The notes under the pieces are model-generated. The model worked only from the letters and a program-made list of their open reading frames with translations, made no database searches and was not told the DNA's origin. Both the position numbers and the translations under genes were made by a program. A stretch of 64,000 nucleotides of DNA from Orobanche coerulescens (taxonomy: Eukaryota; Streptophyta; Magnoliopsida; Lamiales; Orobanchaceae). The DNA is taken from NCBI GenBank assembly GCA_033398695.1, contig CM065802.1, forward strand, positions 142,462,096 through 142,526,095. Direction: 5' to 3'. How positions within the stretch are numbered: position 1 is the first letter of the stretch; every line of letters starts with the position of its first letter. Below, in pieces: positions 24,511 through 37,078 of this stretch.

Positions 24511-25094
24511 GAAACGAAAAGGCTCGACTCAAAGGAAAGTCACAGTCTGGTGACAAGGCTCCATCACCAAGCCACCACTCCGAGCCAGACTCTGGCGATG
24601 ATGATGAGGCCTTACAGGAAGGTCTTTAGATAAGCCGAGAAGAGGATAGGGAAGGAGAAATCGCCAACATCCAATCCCAATAGGGCCAGAGGACATCTAC
24701 CTTTTCTATTAAAATACAGTCGAAGGACAAGTGTCACCCTGTGAGAATTTTTAAGATTTCGAATTTTCATAAAAATTTATATTTATTACCTGACAACTGC
24801 ATATTTTAATTTGACAGCTCCCACTAAACCACTATCAAAATTCCTGAGATAATTTTTCAAATTTCGAATTTTAAATAAATACTGCTTTGAAAATATTACA
24901 TAATATGCATGAAACTGCCTACTTCATTAGTGGGGTAGGTCGTATGGAACTGCTCACCCCCACTAACTTGGAGGTTACCTGTGTATATATAGCTATAAAT
25001 AACACTTATTTTACCTACAAATTTACTAGTACATTACAATAACAATTACCACGATACAAAAAGAATAATAAAACGAATATACATTGCCAAATCA
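24511..25094 (+). other. Acidic exon-like remnant and RPA upstream region
   Basis: 24511-24625 can be read as RLKGKSQSGDKAPSPSHH then an acidic Asp/Glu run, ending in a stop, and may belong with the preceding remnant. From about 24740 the sequence is AT-rich and leads to the RPA-like gene; a TATATATAG is near 24984. Confidence 0.3.
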
Positions 25095-26273
25095 ATGCCT
25101 CATTTTTTCAGTTTGGTGAAGGATCTGAAGCCATCAACCACGCTATGGGCAATGCGACTTCGTCTGGTTAGAAGTTTTGATGTTCCTGCATACAACAACA
25201 AAAATGAAGTTGCAAGCTTTGAATTCATCTTTCAAGACAAGGAGGTTAATTTTCAAAATTTACATTACTTATTAAGTTTCTGTTTTAGATACTTACAATG
25301 TTTTGTGTAATATGTTGAAGGGTGATCGAGTGCGTGCTTCCGTGAGAGGCCATGCAATGACTTTTTTGAAAGTAAAACCAATCGAGGGTCATCTTTATGC
25401 GTTGAAGGATTTCATTGTACTGGAAAATAGAAGCAAGTTCAAAACAACTGCCCACCCTTACAAGATAAATTTTCTACGGAAAACAAAAATAGAGGAAATT
25501 TTTGATGAAAAATTTCCTGAAACTATATACAACCTTAAATCCTTCAATCAGTTAGAAAAGAAAAAGGAGAGTTCTCAGTTTCTTCTTTTTGGTGAGATTT
25601 TTTTTGCATTATATATTAATATATTTTTACAGTTTACTATCTGAAATTTTAATAAATTGTAATCTGTTTTGGTCAGATGTGATTGGCAGGATTATTTCAT
25701 GCCAGCTTCCCCCTGTGGCAACAGAGAGAGGAAAAAGGATGGAGTTCACACTCGAAGATAATATCAAAAACAATATCAAATGCACATTGTGGGACAAGTA
25801 TGTAGACTACTTACTGCCTTTTGTTGAAGCAGATTCTGAAGAAAATATCATTGTGCTGATTGAATTCGGGAGAGTCTCTATTTTTGGAGGTATTAAAATT
25901 AGAAAGCTTTTTTGGTCAAGTTACAATTGAAAAATGAACACTAATTTTTATGTTGATACAGAACAAGCAAGGGTATGCAATAGCTTTAATGTTACCAAGG
26001 TAACAGTGAATGGAGAATCAAGGATTTTCCAAAACTTTAATGAAGGGTACATTCTATGGCTTTATAAATTTTTTAATCAACATATTTTTTAATGTTGAAT
26101 TGGTTTAACTAATGAAATAATTTTGAAATCAGATTGGCCAACTATGGCTCGGTTTCTGCTTCACTAATAACATTCAAAAGTATTTCCGCACCAAATATCT
26201 ACGATGCTTTCAAAAATACAGAAGCTGATGTCAAAAACTTAGCTGAAATTATTCGATCAGACAAGGATGGCCA
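25095..26273 (+). pseudogene. RPA70-like ssDNA-binding protein (Helitron type), 5' exons
   Basis: Replication protein A large-subunit-like protein; plant Helitrons carry such genes, presumed to coat single-stranded transposition intermediates. Inferred exons: 25095-25244, 25321-25591, 25677-25889, 25962-26046 and 26133 onward, each with GT-AG borders that keep frame. Exon 1 begins MPHFFSLVKDLKPSTTLWAM and contains NNKNEVASFEFIFQD, the usual start of the first OB fold; exon 2 GDRVRASVRG completes it. Exon 3 (FTLEDNIKNNIKCTLWDKY) is the second OB fold. Solo LTR C cuts the fifth exon at a Gly codon, so a full mRNA is unlikely unless the 3.4 kb LTR is spliced out. No other break is visible. Confidence 0.85.
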
Positions 26274-27306
26274 TGTAACACCCCCAGATCCGAACGGGAA
26301 TATTACAGCGCCGTGGGCCCCGAGATGGAACCCACAAGGCAGAAGGAAATTTTTGCAAACATTTACAAACGCCCAAGAGGCTAACGACGGTATTATCTAT
26401 TAAAAACATTCGAAGATTTATAAAACTCGTTTATCAAACCGTCGTAAAAACTCATTTGAAACCACAAGGCCCAAAATGCCAAAACTCAACAGTTTAAAAA
26501 CACATACGTTAAGCTATCGCTTACACGTACCGATAGAATAGATTTAGAAAATGATTGCCAAAGTAACCTAAGTTACCAGATACCAAAAAGGTCATTTAAA
26601 AATACTCACGCAGCGGATAAAGACAAACAATTAAAATACTCTAGCAGCGGAATACAACAACTGATCAGAAACTCAAAACACAAATACATGCCCTTGCCAG
26701 TATCTTCCGGGAAGTTCATCTCCCAACGACCGCTACAAGCTTGATAATCCAAGAACCTAAAAAGAAAGCCCACGACGGGGTCAGCCATAATATCCAACAA
26801 TGATAACCATCACATCTCATCAATAATTACATATCAATGGAAATACTAAGTAAGAATACGACCAATGTAATCTTACCGTCGTAACTTTACGAGAATCCAC
26901 GATTCGTATCCTTAACAACACATTAAAATAATACCGAAATATCTTTACGGTATCTCAACAATACTCAAGGTTCTCAAAACATTATCATAACTCGCGATAC
27001 GAAAATTATACCAACTCTGGCCAATTCAATCCATCGGATAACATCGACAATTCCAAATAATCGATTGTCCATCAAAGACAAGTACCAAGGAAATACGGAA
27101 CATACCTCAAGATACGAAATACCATTACCATCACGTCAGTCTAATCCGAGATCAGATCAACACAACATACGGACATGGTCCTAACACAAGACCTACAAAT
27201 GCATACTCATATGACAACGTCAATATGATCACAACAATAACAACAATGTATACTTATGGCTACCCATAATATACATATGCACAATAACAACATATGGTAA
27301 TCCAAC

Positions 27307-27440
27307 GATCCAGCGCACACAGCTATAGATTCCCATGATGATCCCATCGGACCAACGCATGGTGGCATTACCTGTCCAGCGATCCAGCGCACACAGCTAT
27401 AGATTCCCATGATGATCCCGTCGGACCAACGCATGGTGGA
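27307..27440 (-). repeat. 74-bp tandem duplication in LTR C
   Basis: Two units starting GATCCAGCGCACACAGC at 27307 and 27381, each with GATGATCCCRTCGGACCAACG, related to the GATCCCGTCGGACC core of the minisatellites of A and E. Confidence 0.85.
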
Positions 27441-28207
27441 CATATGACAACAATGCACAACTGCACAAAACAACAGTGCACAATACACGACAACAACAAT
27501 GCACAAATGCATGACAACAATGATACACGAATGTATCACAACATGATCGACTCAAATGATAAAAATGATTAGAGTACTTGCCCCGAGTCCTTCAAGAACG
27601 ATCTCAATGCCTAAACAATCACGAACCATTATCCTCAATACTCGACGGTCCAAAGTATCAAGGATTGCAGATAATTCATATCTCCATTTTTATCACGATA
27701 TATCCTCGATATACAAGTATACCAATAACAAAAGCAAATCATATACATTATGATTTAGATTCCCAAAACTCGAATATGATTTATAATCTCAAGTCTCCTG
27801 TGATTACGATTATAAACATTGTTATACGAATTATAAACGAATGAAACGGAAACCATTCATTAAATACTATAAACTGAGTAAGTAATAACTTACTTTGATA
27901 CCGATACAATGACGAGGAAGTTGTTACCAAATCCATTACCGTCATCTACAAGTTCCTCGGTCTCGACCAAAGCAATCAACGAACATTCTCGAGCTTGACC
28001 GCAACACACGGTTGTAATCACTGATCAATATTCTCAACCTATTACAGTAATCGATAGACAACAAGTTCGACAACAATTAACAATCGATAAAACCAATTTA
28101 CAAACCCAACGGCTCGACAATATCTCGATTAAACACTAGTCGGATCAATCCTACTCAAACCAGCACGAATTTACAACCACAACACGAAAATACTGCACTT
28201 TCTGCCT

Positions 28208-29470
28208 TCTTAGCGCACGTTAATCACCTAACGTAGCGTGCGCTAAGTTGCTCCCGTTAGCGCGCGCTAGGCAGTAAACGTAGCGTGCGCTAATGCTGTA
28301 CATATGCATGTTTTTCAGATACCGATCAACTTATGGCGATTTCAAGAACACCAAGTGATTCTGAATCATGTTCAAAGCTATCAAAACAACAAAATCCGAT
28401 ATCCTTTAACATATAAACAATCATCCAACTTATAATCCAAGTTATATATCCATATATCATCTTCCTCAATATCAACAGCATGAAACATTAAGAACGTAAC
28501 AACACTTTCATAATCTATTATTACAGGGAGTAATCATCGACAATAACATCAACATCCAAAACTTAGGAGAAGGATTAATCCACTTATCTCAAGAAAACGA
28601 ACAACACTATTCAAACCACAAGAATCATATCAATATATTCATGTCAACAATAACATCATCATAATCCGGTAATCCATCTCATAATCATGCTTATCAACTT
28701 GTTTATGTAATAATCATCAACTCAAGAACATCAACATTCAATCCAAAACGAAATCCAAAGATGAAGAGTAATTACCTCTTTGAAGGAATGGATTGAATCC
28801 CAAGGTTGAATCCGTTTTCAATCACTTCCAAGTTTCAAATGTTGTTAGGAATGATCAACTCAAGTGTTTGGGACCTCAACTTCTCTCTAAGACCTCTCTC
28901 TATCGTCTGAAGGTGAAAGAATGGATGAAATGCTTCATAATACCCGTTTGTCCCTTATATAGAATACATTACTAGCGTGCGCTAAACCTTATGTTTAGCG
29001 TGCGCTACGGCCTTAGCGTGCGCTAACTAACATTTGTTAGCGTGCGCTATCGCAGTCCAGAGGCAACTGTCTTACTGCATGAAGTGATTTACGTACGCAA
29101 TGCCCATGCAATAGCGTACGTAAATGCCTCTATTTAGCGTACGCAAGTGTCTTACCTTAGCGTGCGCTACTCATAGTTGACTCATTTGTCTGTATGCTCC
29201 GAAGACTGGTCCACACGCCGAAAGTGCTGACGAGGATAAGATTCCTTTTTGTCCGATATACAGTTAGCGTGCGCTAATCAACATGCATTAGCGTGCGCTA
29301 ACACTACATTACAACATCCGTTGACTTATCATAACGTGCGCCGAAAGTGGCCTGGTCCACACGCAGATTCCTTCCGATCCGACTGCATTAGCGTGCGTTA
29401 TCTTATATCTGTAGCATGCGCTAAACCTGCACGATAGCGTGCGCTACTCCTGATTATTAGCGTGCGCTAA
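28208..29470 (-). repeat. Palindrome cluster in LTR C, two core types
   Basis: Some fifteen TAGCGTGCGCTA-type copies (plus reading), mainly at 28975-29470 with four at 28208-28295 on the far side of the TATA. Intermixed are TTTACGTACGCAA, TAGCGTACGTAAA and TTTAGCGTACGCAA (29089-29150), which are hybrids with the TTACGTACGTAA type of LTR D. Confidence 0.85.
28951..28963 (-). promoter_or_regulatory. TATA box of LTR C
   Basis: TCTATATAAGGGA on minus, 10 bp downstream in sense of the nearest palindrome. Confidence 0.6.
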
Positions 29471-29715
29471 TAATGTTACACTTAGCCATTTTCAGCTATT
29501 CTTGTCCAATCGTCTCAACATACAGAATACGAACATACGGCATACTGAATACATATACTTCTTACATCTAATTGTCGACCAAGTACGACAATTATACCAA
29601 TACAGATGTCTTGGTCCTTCAATTATTTTACCTATACTGTACAGATTCCACGCTGTACAACATAACTCGGATAAAATAATCTTAAACAACAGTAGTGGAA
29701 ATTCCGGATATTACA

Positions 29716-30694
29716 GGGCAATTTTGGGTATCTGCTACCATAATTCAAGTTGAGAGTTTGAAAGACTGGTGCTATTTAGCATGCAACAAGTGTTCTAAGA
29801 AACTGTCACATACCTCTAACAGTTTTCATTGTGCAAAGTGTGGAATGAAAGACCATCAAGGACAATACAAGTATGATTTTAACAATTCACTTTTCTATTT
29901 CAAAAGTTTTTCATTTTTGATCTCCTGTTTCAACCTGCCAGTTATCTACTACAACTATAAAAACAGGTACAAAATTGAAGTGCTGGTACTCGATGAAAGT
30001 GGAAGTGCAAGGTTCATGTTGTGGGATAAAGAGTGCTATGAGTTGATAGGGAAAACAGCAGCAGATGTCATGAAATCTAATGTGTGTTGTATTTTACAAT
30101 TTTATTTATAAAAAAAATTAAACATTCTAAAAAACTTACAAATAATATTTTTGGTTTGAACAGACAATGTATTTCGATTCCATTCCAAAAGAGATTGAAG
30201 AGGCCTTGACTGACCGTGTTGGGCTTTTTAAGGTGCAAGTTAGAGAGACAGACCAAAGCCGCAACTCTGTGATCTATAATGTTACCAGGCTTACTGCAGA
30301 TGAAAAGATGTTATCTGTCTACAATGAGAACTACGTTCAAAAAAGGGTTTGTGATAATAATTTTCTATATCAAAAAATTTATAATTATTTTTGTTTATGA
30401 TGTTTGTTTATTTTTTAGGAATTGAAGTTGCTATGCCATAATGAAGAAATTGGAGACAACAGAAACATGATCCTCAATTCGAGTGAAAATAACAACGAAG
30501 CTGTTGAGGAGGAACATGAAGAACTACAAGAAAAAAAAATTAAATATGGAAGTTGCATTGGACGAAGGATTTGGAAAGAGAAGGAAGAAGTGTGTGAAGA
30601 AAGAGAAATGAAAATGAAAAATTTAATCTCATTTGCATTATTGTATTATTTTCATTTTCAAAAGCATGTTGGTTTAATAGCAGTTTTAAATTAA
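29716..30694 (+). pseudogene. RPA70-like protein, 3' exons after LTR C
   Basis: Continuation of the RPA-like gene. The interrupted exon resumes with GQFWVSATIIQVESLKDWCY and then the zinc ribbon CNKCSKKLSHTSNSFHCAKC, typical of the third OB fold of RPA70. Inferred exons: to 29870, 29967-30081, 30164-30346 and 30419-30694, all with GT-AG borders in consistent phase. Later exons contain VLDESGSARFMLWDKEC and DRVGLFKVQVRE, also standard for this family, and end in an acidic/basic tail. The gene runs co-oriented with the Rep gene at 62116, but about 31 kb away because of insertions. Confidence 0.85.
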
Positions 30695-31992
30695 AATTAA
30701 GTATGTTTCTAAGACTTTATCCAATCAGTTGTTTTATTTTGATTTTAATTTTCTTCGATTGCTTATAATTCAAGCAGACTTTATTCCGGCAAATCATGTT
30801 GTAACAATCAATGATTGTTGCATACTAGAAAGCAAATAAGAATGACTGCTATAATTTTATTCTAACAAGCTAGAAATCAACAATCAACAATATAAAAATA
30901 AAAGTGATATTATGCCAAATATATTATATTTTAAAAACGAGATTGTTAGTAAAACAATATATTTTAAAAACAAATCAGGATGATCATTACAATTATATAC
31001 TCACAAGCTAAATATATTGAAATATGTGGCTGGAATTAGTTAAGTAAAAGCAGTATATTACACCAAATATATAGTATAAAAATAAAAGTGATATTCTAAA
31101 AATATATTATGCATTTCTAATTATCAAAATCTAATATTTCTTAGTTTATTTGTAATTTTCAAAAACTAATGTTTTAGTTAAGCACTAAAGATCGTGATAA
31201 AATTCAGATTCAGATTATTGAAATATGAGGCTCTTCACTTAATCATTTTACTTACCTTAAAGTCTTTGCTTATTTGCCACCATTCAAAAAATTATTTCTG
31301 ACTACATTAAATATTTAATATAACCAAATATTAACTATAGTTGACTAAGTAAAACTAAATATTTCCACTACTATGTGTTCAGTTAATTGAAAAACCGACT
31401 GACATTTTCACTTTAAAGACAGATTCGCTTTATAAGTTCGTTTGTTTATATTCATATTTTAATTTCCATGTATATAATATCCTTTTCGAATTCAAAGCTG
31501 ATATTTCTACCAATTATATATTAGAGTTAAAAAATGAGATAGTTAAACCAATATAGTATACCAAATATATAATATATAATATAAAAATAAAAGTGACATT
31601 CTGAAAATATATCAACAAAGATATGATAAAATTCAAATTCATCTTATTGAAATATGGGGCCTTCACTTAATCGTTTTAGTCACCTTAAAGCCTTTTTTTT
31701 ATTTTGCCACCATTAAAAAAATTATTTCTGGCTACATTGAAAATATTTTCAACTACTAAGTAAAAGCGACTTTTTTCACTTCCACTACAAGGTAAAACTA
31801 AATATTTTCCACTATCAAGTCAAATTCGCTTTACAGGTTCGATTGTTTATGTTTATATTTTAATTTCACTGCATATAATATCCTTTTCATTTCAAAAGTG
31901 ATATTTTATTAAAAAAGAAGAATTTGATACAAGTTTGAAAATCTGAATAACTAATTACCTTAAGTGAATATTTTGTATACTGTAAGACTTCA

Positions 31993-32113
31993 CAGGCCAG
32001 AGTCAGCAAGGATGGAGCGAAAGGAATCCCGCTCGAAAAAATTCCAGAGCATTTAAGAGGATACCAACAAAAATAATCAGGGCAAAATCGATACAAGTTT
32101 CATCAGATTCAAC
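31993..32113 (+). other. Exon-like unit, copy 1
   Basis: Bounded by acceptor-like GACTTCACAG and donor-like GTGAGT. One frame is open and basic (NPARKNSRAFKRIPTKIIRA). With copy 2 it could be an alternative 3' exon of the RPA-like gene or of a lost Helitron gene. Function unknown. Confidence 0.35.
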
Positions 32114-33342
32114 AAGTGAGTTACATGTCATGTAAATGTAAAATTTTAGTTTAAAATAGAAATGTGCATAAAATTCCGATATAACAATTTTATATTTTAA
32201 AAACTATAAATTTCATCAGATCTGTTGATATAACTAATTCGTAGTTGCATCCGATATATTATTGGATGGCATAGTTTATACGGTATATCTTTGTTCTCAA
32301 TTAATTTAAAAAAGTATATTTAAACGTATAATTGTATCATTAAACAAAACAAATTTATGAATTTATTTTTGTAATAAAAACCATTACAGTACAATATAAA
32401 CAGTATATTAAAAGAATCTATATCTAAATGTGGTTCATATTGTACTATTTCTAGATTATACAGTACAGTAAAAATCTGAATTTTTATGAAATTAGTTTAT
32501 GGTTTATCAATGACACCCCATATATTATGAATTTAAACAGTATATTTAAAGGTAACAATATTGTATATATTGTATAAAATATATTTAAAATATTTGCTCT
32601 CAGTTAACCCCATATACAAAAATTATACTCATTACAATACATAATATGGTTGACCTCATATGTCTTTTATATATGAGGAGGATGAGAATATATTATGGTT
32701 GGTCACTTGGTCTGCCAAAATTAATTCCTTGAAAGATGTCTTCCACATACGAATTTTAATATAATATATTAAAAACAGAGCCTTAGTTTTAAACCAGCAT
32801 ATTTTACGCACAACATATTATACCAAATATATAATATAAAAATAAGTGATATTCTAAAAATATATTATGCATTTCTAATTGTCAAAATCTAATATTTCTT
32901 AGTTCATTTGTAATTTTCAAAATCTGATGTTTTGGTTAACAGTAAAATGCGTGATAAAATTAAGATTTAGCTTATTGAAATATGGAGCTCTTCACTTAAT
33001 TGTTTCACTTACCTTAAAGCCTTTTTTTATTTTGCCACCCTTAAAAAAATTATTTTTGGCTACATTGAAAATTAAATATACTTGAAAAACTGTGTGATCA
33101 GTTAATTGGAAAACCGACATTTTTCACTTCCATTTTATATACTTGAAAAACTGATATTTTCACTTTAAAGACGGATTCGCTTTACATGTTTGTTTGTTTA
33201 TGTTCATATTTTAATTTCACTGCACATAATATCCTTTTCGTTTCGAAACTAATATTCGCACAAAAAGAAGAATTTGCTACAAGTTTGAATATCTGAAAAT
33301 TTAATTACCTTAATTGGATGTTTTGTATACTGTATGACTTCA

Positions 33343-33465
33343 CAGGCCAGCGGCAGCAAAGATGGAGGCGAAACAAATCCCACTCGAAGAAATTCCAGAG
33401 CATTTAAGAGGATAACAGCAAAAATAATCAGGGCAAAATCGATGCAAGTTTCATCAGATTCAACG
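33343..33465 (+). other. Exon-like unit, copy 2
   Basis: Same borders as copy 1 (CTTCACAG and GTGAGT) and an open frame reading NPTRRNSRAFKRITAKIIRA, so protein-level similarity has been kept despite base changes. Confidence 0.35.
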
Positions 33466-35119
33466 AGTGAGTTACATGTCATGTAAATTTAAAAAGTTTA
33501 GTTTAAAATAGAAATGTTCATAAAATTCGGATATAACAATTTTAAATTTTAAAAACTATAAATTTCATCAGATCTATTGATATAACTAATTTGTAGTTTC
33601 ATCCGATATATTTTTGGATGGCTTAGTTTATCCTGAATATCTTTGTTCTTAATTAATTTAAATCAGTATATTTAAACGTATAATTGTATCAATAAACACA
33701 ACCAATTTACGAATTCATTTTTGTACTAAAAACCATTACAGTACAATATAAACAATATATGTATATGTGGTTTATATTGTACTGTTTCTCGATTTTACAG
33801 TAGAGTAAAAATCTAAATTTATGAAATTATTTTATGGCTTCTCAATTACACCCCAAATATTATGAATTTAAACAGTATATTAAAAAGTAAAAATATTGTA
33901 TATATTGTACAATATATTTAAAATATTTGCTCTAAGTTAACCCCATATACAAAAATAATACTCATTACAGTACATAATATGGTTGATCTCATATGTCTTT
34001 TATATATTCTGCATATAAGAATATATTATGGTTCGTCTGCCATAATTAATTCCCATTAATTATTATTCATAAATTTTTTGAATATTAGTTTATGGTTTAT
34101 CAATTACAGTATAAAGACATTTGAGAACAATATAAACCCGAATCTTACTCGATGAAAATTCCAGAACATTATATAGGATACCAACAGAAATAACCGGGAC
34201 ATATAAGCTTCATCAGATTCAACGAGTGAGTTATGTTTTTAAGTCATAGAAGTTCTTTCTATATTTGCTATCAGTTAACTTAAACAGTATGTTTAAATTA
34301 CAGAAACCATATATAATTAGATCTACATGATTTATGTATATAAAATTGTAACACCCCCAATCCACTCAGGGATATTACACGCCGTAGACCCTCTCCTCGA
34401 GGATCTACCAGGCTGATAACTAAATCAAACATCTAAACATCGCCTTTAAGGCTAAAATGACTCAGTAGACCGACTTGGTCTTTCAATAAATACTTACAAC
34501 TCAATTCCAAACACATACCCACGCAGGGGTCAAAATACAATAAACTCCCGTACAACGGGGAAAAGATACTACAGCGGAAAAGAAAATACAACTAGACCAA
34601 TCCGACATCAACGGATCCTCGTGTGATTAGTATCGTTCATCTTTCATCATCCTTCATGCCGACCCTGTGCTATGCTCCAAAACCTGAATGCAAAAATAGA
34701 CATCCACCCCCCGAATACTCGGGGGTTAGCAAAACTCCATTGTTTTGCTAGTGCAAGTACAAGTGCAAAAAATACGAGCCATACAATTCATATTCCACGA
34801 ATAACAATAACCAGGAATCCTCAAAGTTCCAAGAACAATAATAATCAAGAATCCTCAAAAATCCAAACGTGACGAAAAGTACTTCCCGAGGCAAGAGTTT
34901 GGTAAAACATTCTAAAAACCGAAAGGTCGCAAAGCAAGGGGGAATTGCCATCGAGAGTTTTAATAGGAAACAATTTAGGATTACCGAATCCTTCGCTTTC
35001 CAAAAATCAACAGGGTCACAGCCCAAAGGTTTTGTTTTCGCAAATAAAACCAACCATAATTCACAAGGTTAAAAGCCCACGTCATGCGTCCCCGACGGAC
35101 ATAAAATACACACGCACCC

Positions 35120-35600
35120 GTGAAGTTTCACTCATGAATCCAGGTCGAAGCCAATGGAATTCCCTCCGTGGCCCCGTCGAACCCTCCCGAGGTGAGCAAA
35201 CACATTCACAAAACATAAGCAACCGCACTCATGAATCCAAGGCTATACCATTGGACTCCCTCCGTGATCCCATCGGACCCTCCCGAGGTGAGCGAAAAAC
35301 AATCACAAAATATATACACGTAGCGGTGAAGTCTCACTTGTGAACCCAGGTCGAAGCCATTGGAATTCCCTCCGTGGTCCCGTCGAACCCTCCCGAGGTG
35401 AGCAAACACATTCACAAAACACAGTACTCACATCGCCTAGGACCGGGTCGAAGCCACAAATCCCACTCCGTGATCCCGTCGGACCCTCCCGAGCTGGCTA
35501 GCGAAATACTCAAGCACCACACATCACCTAGGACCAGGACGAAGCTACGAATCCCACTCGAGGCCTCGAAGGACCCTCCCGAGCTGGCTAGCGAATCAAA
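35120..35600 (-). repeat. LTR minisatellite of element E (left copy)
   Basis: About five units of 75-95 bp sharing CCCTCCGTGATCCCRTCGGA, CCCTCCCGAGGTGAGC or CCCGAGCTGGCTAGCGAA. The right LTR has the same array at about 40340-40815. Confidence 0.85.
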
Positions 35601-36599
35601 CTCAAGCACGAGTAACATATCACACCGAGGATATCCAAACAATTCACCCAGAGGCATCAAACACTTAGTAAAACAACACGTCAACCACAATGCACCGAAA
35701 TGAAACAATGTACGTCCACACGCAAATACCAAGTGCATCATCAACACCAAACATGTCCATAAGATTCACATACTCGTTCGAGAAACACACCAATCACAAA
35801 ACACACACGATTTTGAAAGAGGGCCTTTAACAAGGCTAACCAAATCTTTTGAAAACTCGTTTTAAACAATCAAACAAATATATAAAGACGATCACCAATT
35901 ATCATATTCACAAAATAAGAATAGTATGGGCAAGGTACTTGCCTCGATACCACGAGCAATGGAAAAATGAACGGATACGGCCAGGTAGCCCTCAAATTCC
36001 CGAACACTATCTAGAACGCGATAGCACCGAAATTACTACGGGAAAACACCACATGAATCATCAATCACCAACGGAATTCAACATCGGAATCATCGAGCAC
36101 CTATAATCCTCCGTAAGGAATAATAAAACATGATTACGACGAGAATCAAGGCCAAAAACAACGGAAATTCCAACAAACTATCAAAGGGAACTCATTCGAA
36201 CATTTAATCGAACATTAAATGTTCAAGACCCTTCAAGAACAAAGAAATCACCCCTCGGGTCGAACGAACCAAAGATACGAGTATCCAATCCGTAGAAAAA
36301 GTTCAAAACAACGTTTATACAACAATTAATTGATTAAAAACGGATTGGAATCGAAATCAAAAAGGAAAATCCCCAAATCTACAAAAACAAGGGTTCAAGC
36401 CAAAATACCTTGATTTGGATGAATGATTCAAGTAGAGGTCGAAAATCTACAACAAGACTTGAGGTGGATGATCTCTACAAGTTTGGGAGCACTCAAATCG
36501 CCCAAAATCGCCCTTAGAATCGCCTAGAATGGGAGGAGGAAGAAGAGAGGAGAAAATGAATGTTTCTCCTCGAAAATCTGCTAAAAAACACAGAAAAAG

Positions 36600-36705
36600 C
36601 CCGTGTGCCGCGGCACAGGACAAGTGTGCCGCGGCCCAGGGCCAAAAAAAACGCCCAGGAATCAGCTTAGTGCCGCGGCACAGCTGAAGTGTGCCGCGGC
36701 ACACG
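36600..36705 (-). repeat. Palindrome cluster, GTGCCGCGGCAC type (E left LTR)
   Basis: Four copies, a perfect 12-bp dyad with a SacII-like CCGCGG core; one copy reads GTGCCGCGGCCC. Confidence 0.9.
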
Positions 36706-37078
36706 GTACAGCCCACTCCAACACGAAAAAGGCACATCGTGTAGTCTTAGCTATTTCGACCATAACTCCCTCGTCTGGACTCCGATTGACTCACCGTTTG
36801 AACCATTGGAAAGCTAACTTGATGCTCTATAATATTGCAAAGATTCAGAATTCTTGGAGTTTCCAAGAATTAATGGTGACTTTACAAAGTCGAACTCCCA
36901 CGTGAAAAAGTCGATTAAGGACACGGAACTCAACAAAACGACACCGAAACGAACTCGGATGACAAAAAGTGCAGAATTAATCATTCTCGAAACGACGAAA
37001 CGGTCATGAGCGAGTCGTCAAAACGGACTCCGGCCGAGAAAAGAAATTTACCGAAAATCAAAAATTGCGGATATTACA

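Larger units (their letters stand above)
26274..29715 (-). mobile_element. Solo LTR C inside RPA exon (TSD GGCCA)
   Basis: A single LTR of 3.44 kb, TGTAACACCC to CGGATATTACA, with flanking GGCCA (26269-26273) and GGGCA (29716-29720), a 5-bp TSD with one mismatch. No internal domain, primer site or second LTR is present, so recombination between two LTRs is the likely origin. In minus-strand sense it has a TGTAATATCC start, a palindrome cluster (28208-29470), TATA at 28951-28963, donor-like site at 28775, a 74-bp duplication and acceptor-like end at 26757. It is related to LTR D. Confidence 0.88.
30695..34346 (+). repeat. AT-rich region with about 0.9-kb direct duplication
   Basis: No complete gene. 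About 31800-32730 and 33150-34065 are diverged direct copies offset by roughly 1350 bp; a partial third copy is at 34140-34230, and 31075-31145 repeats at 32835-32900. Each main copy contains an exon-like unit with splice signals. The rest is A/T runs with many ATATAATATA-type motifs. Confidence 0.7.
34347..37078 (-). repeat. Element E left LTR (3' LTR in sense)
   Basis: Sense order: TGTAATATCCGC start, four GTGCCGCGGCAC-type palindromes, donor-like ATCAAG|GTATTTTGG at 36408, five-unit minisatellite, acceptor-like TTCAG|GTTTTGG ending 34684. No clear TATA box is seen. Confidence 0.9.

Noticed and set aside
26274..29715. Element C as a full retrotransposon
   Set aside because: Only one TG...CA unit with one TATA and one palindrome set; no primer site, polypurine tract or pol.
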